15,519 bases of DNA, taken from positions 1 to 15,519 of the forward strand of contig CALHCK010000065.1 of the NCBI GenBank assembly GCA_937936695.1, given 5' to 3'. Made by a program: the position numbers and the translations under genes. This document shows, one piece after another, positions 6,656 through 14,411 of the stretch. A model generated the notes under the pieces. It searched no databases and was not told the origin of the DNA. It was given only the letters and a program-made list of their open reading frames with translations. Each line of letters opens with the position of its first letter. The first letter of the stretch is position 1. Origin of the DNA: an uncultured Polaribacter sp. (GTDB lineage: Bacteria > Bacteroidota > Bacteroidia > Flavobacteriales > Flavobacteriaceae).

Positions 6656-7894
6656 TTAAGACGCTGCTCTTAATTTTTTTAATGTAGAATTAGACAGTTT
6701 TGCTGCTGCATAATCTTTAGTTACATTAAATTCCTTATCGTCAGAACTTGGTAAATCAAACATAGCTTCTGTAAAAATTGCTTCGCATAAAGATCGTAAT
6801 CCTCTAGCTCCTAATTTATATTCTACCGCTTTTTCTACAATATAATCTAACGCATCTTCATCTATTGTAAAAGCTACATCATCCATTTTAAACAACTTTT
6901 CGTATTGCTTAATAATAGAGTTTTTAGGCTCTGTTAAAATAGCTCTTAGCGTTTTTGCATCTAAAGGATTCATATAACTTAATACAGGCAAACGACCGAT
7001 AATTTCAGGTATCAATCCAAAAGATTTTAAATCTAGTGGAGTAATGTATTGTAATAAATTGTCTTCTTGTATTTTATCTTCTTCTAATGAAGCGCCAAAA
7101 CCTACAGCTTGCCTATTTAAACGTTTGCTTATAATTCTGTCTATACCAGAAAAAGCACCACCTGCAATAAATAAAATATCTTTAGTATCTACTTCTATAA
7201 ATTTCTGATCTGGGTGTTTACGTCCTCCTTTTGGTGCTACATTTACAACAGAACCTTCTAATAATTTTAATAATGCTTGTTGTACACCTTCTCCGGATAC
7301 ATCTCTAGTTATAGACGGATTGTCTCCTTTTCTAGCGATTTTATCAATTTCATCAATAAAAACAATACCTCTTTGTGCTTTTTCTACATCGTAATCTGCT
7401 GTTTGTAGTAATCTACTTAAAATGCTTTCTACATCTTCACCTACATAACCAGCTTGTGTTAAAACAGTGGCGTCTACAATAGAAAAAGGCACATTTAACA
7501 TTCTTGCAATTGTTTTTGCTACTAATGTTTTTCCGGTACCCGTGTCTCCTACTAAAACAATGTTAGATTTTTCAATTTCTACATCGTCATCTTCGTCTTT
7601 ATCTTGTAATAATCGCTTGTAATGGTTGTATACAGCAACAGCCATTGCTCTTTTTGTTTCGTCTTGTCCAATAATATATTGGTCTAAAAACCCCTTAATT
7701 TCTTTTGGTTTTTTTAGAGTTAAATCTTCGGATAAAGAACTGGCAATTGCTTCAGAAACCTCTTCTTGTACAATACCGTGAGCTTGCTCTATACATTTGT
7801 CGCAAATATGGGCATCCATACCTGCAATTAATAAATCTGTTTCCGCCTTTTTTCGTCCGCAAAACGAACATTCTAAATTTTCTTCTTTCGACAT
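6656..7894 (-). CDS. clpX: ATP-dependent Clp protease ATP-binding subunit ClpX
   Basis: A 412-residue AAA+ unfoldase that recognises, unfolds and feeds substrates to ClpP in the cytoplasm. The N-terminal zinc-binding domain has Cys9, Cys12, Cys31 and Cys34. Walker A GDTGTGKT is at residues 116-123, the pore loop GYVGED at 149-154, Walker B VFIDEIDK at 178-185, the RKHPDQKFIEVDT segment at 225-237, GLIPEIIGRLP (arginine finger region) at 293-303, and the sensor-2 stretch LGARGLRS in the C-terminal small domain. The ClpP-docking loop reads VGF (264-266) instead of the usual IGF, a conservative change. The length is typical. It lies 32 bases behind clpP and is surely co-transcribed with it. The structured element at 6551-6647 follows immediately. 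No irregularities. Confidence 0.98.
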   Translation of the reverse strand: MSKEENLECSFCGRKKAETDLLIAGMDAHICDKCIEQAHGIVQEEVSEAIASSLSEDLTLKKPKEIKGFLDQYIIGQDETKRAMAVAVYNHYKRLLQDKDEDDDVEIEKSNIVLVGDTGTGKTLVAKTIARMLNVPFSIVDATVLTQAGYVGEDVESILSRLLQTADYDVEKAQRGIVFIDEIDKIARKGDNPSITRDVSGEGVQQALLKLLEGSVVNVAPKGGRKHPDQKFIEVDTKDILFIAGGAFSGIDRIISKRLNRQAVGFGASLEEDKIQEDNLLQYITPLDLKSFGLIPEIIGRLPVLSYMNPLDAKTLRAILTEPKNSIIKQYEKLFKMDDVAFTIDEDALDYIVEKAVEYKLGARGLRSLCEAIFTEAMFDLPSSDDKEFNVTKDYAAAKLSNSTLKKLRAAS

Positions 7895-7926
7895 TGTCTT
7901 TTGCTTTTGGCTTACTGTTTAGCTTA

Positions 7927-8586
7927 TTATTTTCTTGCTAAAATTTCGTCAATCATTCCGTAAGCTTTCGCTTCGTCTGCTTTCATCCAATAATCTCTAT
8001 CAGAATCGTTGTGTACTTTTTCTATAGTTTGCCCTGAGTGATTTGCTATAATTGCATACAACTCATCTTTTAATTTTAAGATTTCTCTTGCAGTAATTTC
8101 TATATCTGAAGCTTGTCCTTGTGCACCTCCTAATGGTTGGTGAATCATAATTCTAGAGTGTGGTAACGCAGAACGTTTTCCTTTTTCTCCTGCACACATT
8201 AAAACAGCACCCATAGAAGCTGCCATACCTGTACAAATTGTAGCTACATCTGGCTTAATAAACTGCATAGTATCATAAATACCTAAACCTGCATACACAC
8301 CTCCTCCTGGAGAGTTTATGTAAATAGAGATGTCTTTATTGGCATCTACACTTTCTAAAAACAATAATTGTGCTTGTATAACATTAGCAACTTGGTCATT
8401 AATACCTGTTCCTAAAAAAATAATTCTATCCATCATTAATCTAGAAAAAACATCCATCTGAGTAATATTCATTTGGCGCTCTTCCATAATATATGGAGTT
8501 AAACTACTTGTTATTTTATTAAAATATGTACTATTTATTCCGTGGTGCTTTGTTGCGTATTTTTCGAACTCTTTTCCGTAATCCAT
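7927..8586 (-). CDS. clpP: ATP-dependent Clp protease proteolytic subunit ClpP
   Basis: A 219-residue serine protease that forms the tetradecameric chamber degrading proteins delivered by ClpX. The catalytic triad is visible: Ser124 in GMAASMGA, His149 in RIMIHQPLGG, and Asp198 in DRDYW. INSPGG at 90-95 is the conserved substrate-binding strand and turn. The N-terminal ~35 residues before the mature core (YIMEERQ) are longer than in E. coli ClpP and may be a propeptide removed on assembly. The gene precedes clpX by 32 bases and follows tig, the standard tig-clpP-clpX order, but a hairpin at 8662-8694 separates it from tig, so it probably has its own promoter in the 75 bases upstream. The copy is intact. 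Confidence 0.98.
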   Translation of the reverse strand: MDYGKEFEKYATKHHGINSTYFNKITSSLTPYIMEERQMNITQMDVFSRLMMDRIIFLGTGINDQVANVIQAQLLFLESVDANKDISIYINSPGGGVYAGLGIYDTMQFIKPDVATICTGMAASMGAVLMCAGEKGKRSALPHSRIMIHQPLGGAQGQASDIEITAREILKLKDELYAIIANHSGQTIEKVHNDSDRDYWMKADEAKAYGMIDEILARK

Positions 8587-8615
8587 TTCTTGATTCTATT
8601 TTTAGATTAATACTG

Positions 8616-8623
8616 TAAATATA
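8616..8623 (-). promoter_or_regulatory. Candidate clpP-clpX promoter box
   Basis: The minus strand reads TATATTTA, 7 of 8 matches to TAnnTTTG, 29 bases before the clpP start codon and downstream of the tig terminator. No TTG stands at the expected upstream spacing, so this is weak. Its main support is that clpP needs a start site between the terminator and its ATG. Confidence 0.3.
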
Positions 8624-8661
8624 AGAACTATTTTGTTACTATTTTAGTACCGTAAGTCGCT

Positions 8662-8694
8662 AAAAAAACCTGAATTTTACAATTCAGGTTTTTT
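8662..8694 (-). terminator. Terminator of tig
   Basis: A 14-bp perfect stem, AAAAAACCTGAATT (8663-8676) with AATTCAGGTTTTTT (8681-8694), has a 4-base loop and is symmetric enough to act on both strands. It lies 49 bases after the tig stop codon and before clpP. It implies that tig is usually transcribed separately from clpP-clpX. Confidence 0.85.
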
Positions 8695-8743
8695 AATTTG
8701 TAATGCATCTTTAGTTTTAAAGATACTAAACAGTGTATTACTG

Positions 8744-10066
8744 TTATTTATATACTTCTTTAATAAAATCTTCGTAAGAAAGTTCTTTTGTATTAAAGTT
8801 GATATTCTCTTTGTAAAAAGCCAATAATTTTTGACTGATTAATTGAGATTGTAATTTTTGAGCTTCTTCTTTGTTTTGTAAGATTCTTCCAGCAATTTCA
8901 TCTAACTCTTTTTCTTCTGGATTCATGTTACCAAACTGAGCCATTTGCGTACGGATAAATCCTTTAGCATACTCTACTAACTCTGCATACTCTAACTTAA
9001 TATCGTTATCTTTCATAATCTTTCCTTCGATTAATTGATAACGTAATCCTTTTTCAGATTTTTCGTATTCTGCAGTAGCCTCTTCTGTTGTTAATTCTTT
9101 TTCTCCGGCAGTTGCTAACCATTTCTTTAAGAAATCTGCTGGTAAATCAAACTCAGTACTTTCTACTAAATGCTCTGTTACTGCGTTTAATAATTGTTGA
9201 TCTGCTTGTTGCTGAAATTGTTTTTCTGCATCTTCTTTAATTTTATCTCTTAAATCAGAAACAGAAGTAACACTTCCGTCAGCAAATAATTTATCAAATA
9301 ATTCTTGATCTAAATCTGCAGCATCAGTCTTTGTAATTTTTTCTACTGTAAAAGCAACAGTAACATCTAAATCTTTAGCAACTTCTTCAGATACTCCTAA
9401 AATATGTTGTAATCTATTTTCGTCTTCAAATAATTTCTTAGTCTCTAACTCAATTACATCACCTTCTTTAGCGCCTATTAATTTTTTCTCGTTTTTCTTT
9501 CCTTTTAAATCGTTAACTAAGAAAGTAGATTTTTTGTTAATCTCTTTTTCTTCGTTTACAAAAGTACCTGTAACATTAGAGTGCTCTGTAGCTTCTTCTA
9601 ATTCTGTTACTTTACCATAACGAGTTTGGATGTTTTTAACCTCTTCGTCTAACAAATCGTCTGTTGCAACAATATTGTATTGGTTTATTTTATTTTTAGC
9701 TTTTAAATCTATATCAAACTCTGGTACCAACCCTAATTCAAATTCAAAAGAAAAAGCATCTGCATCCCAATTAAAGTTTTCTTGAACTCTTGGTATAGGA
9801 TTACCTAAAATATCTAATTTTTCTTCTGTAATAAATTTATTTAAAGAATCTTGTAAAAGCTTGTTTACCTCATCTATCATTACAGACTTACCATATTGCT
9901 TTTTAACCATTCCCATAGGTACATGCCCTTTTCTAAAACCAGGAATGTCTGCTTTTTTACGATAATCAGTTAATACTTCTGTTACTTTTGCTTGATAATC
10001 ATCAGCAACAATATCAACTTTTACAACTGCGTTTAACGCATCTATGTTTTCTTTTGTAATATTCAT
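8744..10066 (-). CDS. tig: Trigger factor (ribosome-associated chaperone), degenerate PPIase domain
   Basis: A 440-residue chaperone that binds nascent chains at the ribosome exit tunnel. The N-terminal ribosome-binding domain carries the signature loop GFRKGHVP at 43-50 (family: GFRxGxxP). The middle region, about residues 150-255, aligns by position with the FKBP-type prolyl isomerase domain, but the core IPGFE-type active-site stretch is not recognisable; in its place is a Lys/Asn/Glu-rich run (GKKNEKKLIGAKEGD). The C-terminal helical cradle (~260-440) is Gln/Glu/Lys-rich and includes FDLPADFLKKWL. The length is close to the usual 430. It stands upstream of clpP and clpX as in most bacteria. 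An exact TAnnTTTG box with a TTG 19 bases upstream precedes it and a hairpin follows, so it looks like a single-gene unit. Confidence 0.95.
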   Translation of the reverse strand: MNITKENIDALNAVVKVDIVADDYQAKVTEVLTDYRKKADIPGFRKGHVPMGMVKKQYGKSVMIDEVNKLLQDSLNKFITEEKLDILGNPIPRVQENFNWDADAFSFEFELGLVPEFDIDLKAKNKINQYNIVATDDLLDEEVKNIQTRYGKVTELEEATEHSNVTGTFVNEEKEINKKSTFLVNDLKGKKNEKKLIGAKEGDVIELETKKLFEDENRLQHILGVSEEVAKDLDVTVAFTVEKITKTDAADLDQELFDKLFADGSVTSVSDLRDKIKEDAEKQFQQQADQQLLNAVTEHLVESTEFDLPADFLKKWLATAGEKELTTEEATAEYEKSEKGLRYQLIEGKIMKDNDIKLEYAELVEYAKGFIRTQMAQFGNMNPEEKELDEIAGRILQNKEEAQKLQSQLISQKLLAFYKENINFNTKELSYEDFIKEVYK

Positions 10067-10099
10067 TTCTTGTTCTGTTATTCTTTAAAAAATCGAGTG

Positions 10100-10130
10100 C
10101 AAAATTAATCATTTTTATTGATTGCACAAA
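10100..10130 (-). promoter_or_regulatory. tig promoter (TTTG-N19-TAATTTTG)
   Basis: This is the best promoter in the window. The minus strand has TAATTTTG (10100-10107), an exact TAnnTTTG -7 box, and TTTG (10127-10130) as the -33 element, with exactly 19 bases between them. Transcription would start about 10093, roughly 27 bases before the tig ATG. Spacing and sequence match the published Bacteroides/Flavobacterium consensus. Confidence 0.7.
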
Positions 10131-10161
10131 TGTTTAAATACTTCTATTTCAGTAATTTTGT

Positions 10162-10521
10162 TTAGTTTTTTATTGATTTGTTTTCATCTGTTAACAAAGA
10201 AAATAATGCAGATCTAAAAATTGACAGTAATACACTGAAAAATAGGGCTGCAAAAAATCCTGAAACCTGAAAGCCATCTATTAATTTATCTGCCATTAAA
10301 ATAATTATAGCATTAATTACAAAGATAAATAGCCCAAAAGTTACCAATGTTGCTGGTAAAGTAAAAAATATTAAAAGCGGACGGACAAACATATTTAATA
10401 ACGCAATTACTACGGCTATTATAATAGCAGAGCCGTAACCCGCTACAGAAACTCCTGGTAAAATTGTTGCTAAAATTAATACCGCAATTGCTGTTAGTAT
10501 TATTTTTAAAAATGTTTTCAT
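10162..10521 (-). CDS. Small four-helix membrane protein, Phage_holin_4_2/YvlD-type family
   Basis: A 119-residue integral inner-membrane protein with about four hydrophobic segments: residues ~4-22, 29-47, 53-77 and 88-110. The stretch LLNMFVRPLLIFFTLPATL followed by TFGLFIFVINAIIILMAD and GFQVSGF is characteristic of the YvlD-like family that databases label phage holin family 4 (N..RP, then P..T.GLF, then NA). Despite the name, members are ordinary chromosomal genes in many bacteria, and there is no phage gene here. Their function is unclear; in Bacillus a YvlD relative sits in an envelope-stress operon. It lies between the olsF-like gene and tig: a weak hairpin separates it from the former, and the tig promoter lies after it. 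No lipobox or cleavable signal is evident. Confidence 0.85.
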   Translation of the reverse strand: MKTFLKIILTAIAVLILATILPGVSVAGYGSAIIIAVVIALLNMFVRPLLIFFTLPATLVTFGLFIFVINAIIILMADKLIDGFQVSGFFAALFFSVLLSIFRSALFSLLTDENKSIKN

Positions 10522-10567
10522 TACTTTTAATTTACCTTTATTGTAACACTAAAAGTATACCAAACTT

Positions 10568-10593
10568 AAAAATCTGCTGTTTTGACAGATTTT
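10568..10593 (-). terminator. Probable terminator of the olsF-like gene
   Basis: An 8-bp stem AAAATCTG (10569-10576) / CAGATTTT (10586-10593) with a 9-base loop ends on the minus strand in five T. It starts 18 bases after the stop of the acyltransferase gene. The stem is AT-rich, so termination may be partial, letting some transcripts reach the small membrane-protein gene. Confidence 0.55.
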
Positions 10594-10611
10594 AATTTTA
10601 TTTGACAAAAG

Positions 10612-12411
10612 TTAAGAGAGTTCTGCTGCTTTTTTTTCTAATTGCGCCTGAAATTCTTCTAAAACTGGTTTTACAGTGCTCTCTGGTATGTCTGCAACTT
10701 TTATATACATTAAGCCATCTACCGCATTATTAAATTTAGGATCTACGTTAAAAGCTACCAAACGTGCATTTTGTTTTACATATTTTTTAATTAACACAGG
10801 TATTCTTAAAGCTCCAGGTTCTATTTCATCAATAATTTTATCAAATTTCTGCATATCTGCTTTAGAAGCATCAAAAACAAAATCTTTGTCGGCATCTTTT
10901 AACTTTACCTTGTATTCTTTTTTAGGTTGAATGTATTGTGCTATGTAAGGATCGTAATAATGAGATTTCATAAATTCTATCATTAATGATTTAGAAAATT
11001 CTGAAAATTGATTACTGATAGACACACCTCCCATTAAATATTTATGCTCAGGATATCTTAATGTTATATGTACAATACCTTTCCATAACAAAAATAAAGG
11101 CATTGGTTTTTGTTGATATTCTTTAATAATAAATGCTCTTCCCATTTCTATGGTACTTTCCATCATGGTATGCAATTCTGGCTCTATTTTAAATAACGTT
11201 TGTATGTAAAAACCATTTATACCGTGGTCTTTATAAATTTCGTTACCCAAGCCCATTCTATAAGCCCCTGCTAAACATTTTGCTTCTCTATCCCATAAAA
11301 ACATATGGTAATAATAAGCATCATATTTATCTAAATCTATAGATTTATTGGTACCCTCGCCTACATCTCTAAAAGTAATTTCTCTAAGCCTGCCTATTTC
11401 ATGTAGTAAATTAGGAATGTCTTTTTCTTTAGCAAAGTAAACTTCGTAATTTTTACTTTCTAATAACCTTCCTCCTGCTTTTTTTAATGCAGTTACCTCT
11501 TCTATAAATAAATCTGAACTTCTTTGATCTGATATTTTTTTTACTGTTTTTTTTATCTTGATGTTTTGTGTAGAAATTAATTTATTAGTTCTAATAAAAG
11601 GGTTTGCCAACATATATGTTTTTTGCCTGATAAATCGGTAAAAATCAGACATATCTTTATAATCATTTTGGTCTTTTACATAAATAGGTTTCCCTATTCT
11701 AACCTTAATAACTTTCCCTTTTTGCGAGGTTACTTCTGATGGTAATTTTGCGGTTCTTAAAGTATCTGATATTTTAGATAAAAAGTAAAAAAACCGACTA
11801 TTTCTTGCATGAAAATATATAGGAATTATAGGTACTTTTGCTTTTTTTATAAATTTAATAGCACCTTCTTCCCAAGGCTTATCAACTATTAATTTTCCAT
11901 CTTTTATTGTTGATACTTCTCCTGCAGGAAAAATTCCTATTGGTTTGCCTTCTCTTAAATGTAGTAATGCGTTTTTTACTCCGCCTACACTAGATTTTAT
12001 ATCTTTTCTATTCTCAAAAGGATTAACAGGCATTACATAAGGCTCTAAAGGTTTTACCTTTTGTAACAAAAAATTAGCTATTATTTTATAATCTGCTCTT
12101 TTTTCTACTAATAGCTTTAATAGTAAAACCCCATCTACACCTCCTAACGGATGATTTGAAATAGTTATAAAAGCACCTTCTTTAGGTATTCTTTTTAAAT
12201 CTTCTTCAGGTATTTCAAATTTAACGTGGCAACTATCTAAAACACCATTTAAAAAATCTAAATCTGATTTATCTTTATTAGCATTGTAAATTTTATTTAC
12301 TTTATTTATACCAAGTACCCTTAATACAACCCAACCAATAAAAGTACCTACAAACCCAAGCTTATGCAAACCTATTGCTTGCGAAATATTTTTAGATGTT
12401 ATTAATGCCAT
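10612..12411 (-). CDS. olsF: OlsF-like bifunctional acyltransferase (PlsC-type + OlsB/GNAT-type fusion)
   Basis: A 599-residue fusion of two acyltransferases. The N-terminal half (~1-275) is a lysophospholipid acyltransferase domain: NHPLGGVDG at 86-94 holds the catalytic His87 and Asp93 with five residues between them, against four in classical PlsC; IGIFPAGEVST (158-168) stands for the FPEGT block, and PIIPIYF is at 194-200. The C-terminal half (~320-450, with an extension to 599) resembles OlsB-type N-acyltransferases of the acetyltransferase_5 family: RLREITFRDVGEGT at 341-354, AGAYRMG at 381-387 and EMGRAF at 422-427. Two-domain OlsF proteins make ornithine lipids, the C-terminal part N-acylating the amino acid and the N-terminal part O-acylating the product; F. 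johnsoniae has one. The product here could instead be a glycine or serine-glycine lipid. No cleavable signal peptide; residues ~18-34 may touch the membrane. Confidence 0.82.
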   Translation of the reverse strand: MALITSKNISQAIGLHKLGFVGTFIGWVVLRVLGINKVNKIYNANKDKSDLDFLNGVLDSCHVKFEIPEEDLKRIPKEGAFITISNHPLGGVDGVLLLKLLVEKRADYKIIANFLLQKVKPLEPYVMPVNPFENRKDIKSSVGGVKNALLHLREGKPIGIFPAGEVSTIKDGKLIVDKPWEEGAIKFIKKAKVPIIPIYFHARNSRFFYFLSKISDTLRTAKLPSEVTSQKGKVIKVRIGKPIYVKDQNDYKDMSDFYRFIRQKTYMLANPFIRTNKLISTQNIKIKKTVKKISDQRSSDLFIEEVTALKKAGGRLLESKNYEVYFAKEKDIPNLLHEIGRLREITFRDVGEGTNKSIDLDKYDAYYYHMFLWDREAKCLAGAYRMGLGNEIYKDHGINGFYIQTLFKIEPELHTMMESTIEMGRAFIIKEYQQKPMPLFLLWKGIVHITLRYPEHKYLMGGVSISNQFSEFSKSLMIEFMKSHYYDPYIAQYIQPKKEYKVKLKDADKDFVFDASKADMQKFDKIIDEIEPGALRIPVLIKKYVKQNARLVAFNVDPKFNNAVDGLMYIKVADIPESTVKPVLEEFQAQLEKKAAELS

Positions 12412-12433
12412 AATTTAAAATTAGAGGTACTTA

Positions 12434-12441
12434 CAAACATA
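12434..12441 (-). promoter_or_regulatory. Probable -7 box of the olsF-like gene
   Basis: The minus strand reads TATGTTTG, an exact TAnnTTTG match, 22 bases before the ATG. A TTG lies 23 bases upstream and another 13 bases upstream, neither at the preferred 19. The site falls between the gene and the large hairpin at 12510-12566, which fits a separate transcription start. Confidence 0.5.
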
Positions 12442-12509
12442 CTAAAAAAACATACAATTGTTTACAACGTAATTCACATTTTAATTCTAAAACACAACCC
12501 CTTAAAAAC

Positions 12510-12566
12510 AAGAATATTGACTAAAATAACTAAGTTTTAAACTAGCTGTTTTTAGTCAATATTCTT
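12510..12566 (-). terminator. Large inverted repeat, probable lysC terminator
   Basis: A perfect 17-bp inverted repeat, 12510-12526 with 12550-12566 (core GAATATTGAC / GTCAATATTC), encloses a 23-base loop that contains a smaller AGTTT/AAACT pairing. On the minus strand the second arm is followed by GTTTTTAAG, giving a T-run. It begins 46 bases after the aspartate kinase stop. The long loop is unusual for a simple terminator, so a second role, such as a protein-binding site upstream of the olsF-like gene, is possible. Confidence 0.6.
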
Positions 12567-12612
12567 AAAATCATCAATCTATAATAGTTCTGTTTTATAG
12601 CATTGATATACT

Positions 12613-13863
12613 TTAATGTTTTATAACAATTTGTGAAGTTTCTTTGTTTATCTGAGTTAAAAGTGCTCTACCTTTTGCTTCTATAATTGCGTTTGCTTCA
12701 TCATTAAAATGACGAATTGTATACAGATCTACATCTTTTTGAACATCAATTTTAAACTGTGTTTTTAGTTCTTCATAAAAAGCATCAAACTTGTTAAATT
12801 TATTATCTATACATACAGAAAAGCTTATGGCTGAATTTTGAATTAAGTTTACTTTTAACTGATATTCATGTAATTTCTGAAAAATATAACTAATATTATT
12901 TTCTACCATAAAAGAGAAATCTAATGCAGAAATTGACACTAAAATTTGATTTTTCTTCACAATAAAACAAGGTATATAAGGCACTAATCTTGTTCCTTTA
13001 GATACTTTTGTTCCTGTTTCTTTTGGATTTACAAAAGAACGCACTAATAAAGGTATTTCTTTTCTTTCTAAAGGCTGTAATGTTTTTGGGTGAATTACAG
13101 AAGCTCCGTAAAATGCCATTTCTATTGCCTCTTCGTAAGATATTTGCTCTAAAAGTGTGGTATCTGAAAACACTCTAGGGTCTGCATTTAACACCCCTGG
13201 TACATCTTTCCAGATAGTTACGCTTTCTGCATTTAAACAATAAGCAAAAATACCTGCCGTATAATCAGAGCCTTCTCTACCTAAAGTGGTAGTATTCTCG
13301 GTGTCATTAGCAGCAATAAAACCTTGTGCAATATTTAATTTAGAAGCATCTATTTTAGTGCTAATTAAATTTTGAGTTAAGTCCCAATCTATTTTAGCAT
13401 CTCTGTAATTACTATCTGTTTTTATATAATTTCTAACATCAAACCAATTATTTGATACGCCTATTTTTGATAAGTAGGCACTTACTATTTTTGTTGATAA
13501 TAATTCTCCAAAGCAAATAATTTGATCATACACATAATTATATCTTTCAGAAGTATTTCTTGTTAAAAACCAACTTAATTCTCCTAAAAGAATATCTACA
13601 TCTTTATAAATAGCATCTTCTTTATCAAATAAATCATCCATTAAGTTTTTATGAAAATCTTCTATAACTCCTAATTTGTTAGATAACTCATTTGTTTTGT
13701 TGTAATAAGCATCAATAACTTCTTCAAAAGCATTTGTTATTTTTCCCATTGCAGAAATTACAACTAAGGTATTTTCTGTTCCTTCGCTTTGTAAAATATT
13801 CGTTACATTTTTTACACTTGCTGCATCTTTTACTGATGCTCCTCCAAATTTAAAAATCTTCAT
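12613..13863 (-). CDS. lysC: Monofunctional aspartate kinase
   Basis: A 416-residue kinase that phosphorylates L-aspartate with ATP, the first step towards lysine, threonine, methionine and, in bacteria, diaminopimelate. The amino-acid kinase domain fills residues 1-290: KFGGASV at 5-11 (most relatives have KFGGTSV), GREGSDYTA at 195-203, WKDVPGVLNADPR at 218-230 and FYGASVIHPK at 251-260. The remaining ~120 residues are a divergent ACT-type regulatory region (ILVSISALDFSF near 306; VNLIQNSAISFSVCID near 335-350). The protein is shorter than E. coli LysC (449), and no homoserine dehydrogenase domain follows. It lies 53 bases behind the GNAT gene with a small hairpin between, and is probably co-transcribed with it. 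Which end product inhibits it cannot be read from the sequence. Confidence 0.94.
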   Translation of the reverse strand: MKIFKFGGASVKDAASVKNVTNILQSEGTENTLVVISAMGKITNAFEEVIDAYYNKTNELSNKLGVIEDFHKNLMDDLFDKEDAIYKDVDILLGELSWFLTRNTSERYNYVYDQIICFGELLSTKIVSAYLSKIGVSNNWFDVRNYIKTDSNYRDAKIDWDLTQNLISTKIDASKLNIAQGFIAANDTENTTTLGREGSDYTAGIFAYCLNAESVTIWKDVPGVLNADPRVFSDTTLLEQISYEEAIEMAFYGASVIHPKTLQPLERKEIPLLVRSFVNPKETGTKVSKGTRLVPYIPCFIVKKNQILVSISALDFSFMVENNISYIFQKLHEYQLKVNLIQNSAISFSVCIDNKFNKFDAFYEELKTQFKIDVQKDVDLYTIRHFNDEANAIIEAKGRALLTQINKETSQIVIKH

Positions 13864-13883
13864 TTTTAATTACTATTTAAAAT

Positions 13884-13913
13884 TAATATCAGTTTGTTTA
13901 TTGCCTGATATTA
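13884..13913 (-). terminator. Hairpin between the GNAT gene and lysC
   Basis: A 9-bp perfect inverted repeat, TAATATCAG (13884-13892) and CTGATATTA (13905-13913), closes a 12-base loop, 3 bases after the GNAT stop codon. On the minus strand ATTTTAAA follows. The stem is AT-rich, so it is a weak or partial terminator at best, and might instead stabilise the GNAT message end. A near -7 box (TAATTTTA) just after it could allow a separate lysC start. Confidence 0.4.
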
Positions 13914-13916
13914 TAA

Positions 13917-14393
13917 TTATTCTTTTATAAATTTTGCTATATTTTCTTTACTCATCTGTACAACAGACCACTCTTTTAAATAACTAGCACCTGTACTTTC
14001 ATAAAAAGCTATGGCATTGGTATTCCAATCTAAAACCTCCCAGGCAACTCTATTATAATTATTTTTATGAGCATATTTTAAAACGGCTGTGTATAAAGCT
14101 TTACCAACCCCAATATTTCGTTTGTTTTTGGTAACAATTAAATCTTCTAAATGTATCGCATTCCCTTTCCAAGTAGAGTATCGTTCATAAAACAATGCAA
14201 TACCAATAATATTACTTTCTTGCTCTGCTACAAAAACTTTAAATTTAGGAGTACCAGAAAAACCATCTCTAATTAAATCTTTTACTGTTATTTCTACAGC
14301 ATCTGGTTCTTTTTCAAAAACAGCTAATTCTGTAATTAATTTTAACACAGACTGCATGTCTTTTTCTTCTCCTAAACGTATGTTAAAGTCCAT
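13917..14393 (-). CDS. GNAT-family N-acetyltransferase, SSAT (diamine acetyltransferase)-like
   Basis: A 158-residue acetyltransferase using acetyl-CoA. It closely resembles spermidine/spermine N1-acetyltransferases in layout: ITELAVFEKEPD near residues 20-31, RDGFSGTPKF at 42-51, the strand IHLEDLIV at 80-87, the acetyl-CoA pyrophosphate loop RNIGVG at 92-97, and NTNAIAFYESTGA at 124-136 with Tyr131 at the position of the catalytic tyrosine. The substrate may be a polyamine, a thialysine-like amine or another primary amine; the sequence alone does not decide. I start it at the ATG (14393). A longer frame opens with TTG at 14414, but that TTG is part of an exact TAnnTTTG promoter box, so it would lie outside the transcript. 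The gene is divergent from fbp and precedes lysC. Confidence 0.87.
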   Translation of the reverse strand: MDFNIRLGEEKDMQSVLKLITELAVFEKEPDAVEITVKDLIRDGFSGTPKFKVFVAEQESNIIGIALFYERYSTWKGNAIHLEDLIVTKNKRNIGVGKALYTAVLKYAHKNNYNRVAWEVLDWNTNAIAFYESTGASYLKEWSVVQMSKENIAKFIKE

Positions 14394-14411
14394 TTTTATT
14401 AAAAATTTAGT

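Noticed and set aside
7705..7941. A 78-codon plus-strand open frame antisense to clpX
   Set aside because: It lies wholly over the N-terminal half of the unmistakable clpX gene and its upstream gap, has low-complexity Leu/Phe composition, and shows no promoter or family features. It is a shadow of clpX.
10162..10521. Sign of a prophage from a holin-family protein
   Set aside because: The family name is historical; YvlD-like proteins are common chromosomal membrane proteins, and no other phage gene, attachment site or change in composition is present.
10676..10930. An 84-codon plus-strand open frame antisense to the olsF-like gene
   Set aside because: It is contained in the reverse strand of the acyltransferase coding sequence and shows no recognisable domain or start signals.
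13864..13916. Lysine riboswitch or leader-peptide attenuator in front of lysC
   Set aside because: The 53-base gap is far too short for a lysine riboswitch and holds only a 9-bp AT-rich hairpin; no lysine- or threonine-rich leader frame is present.
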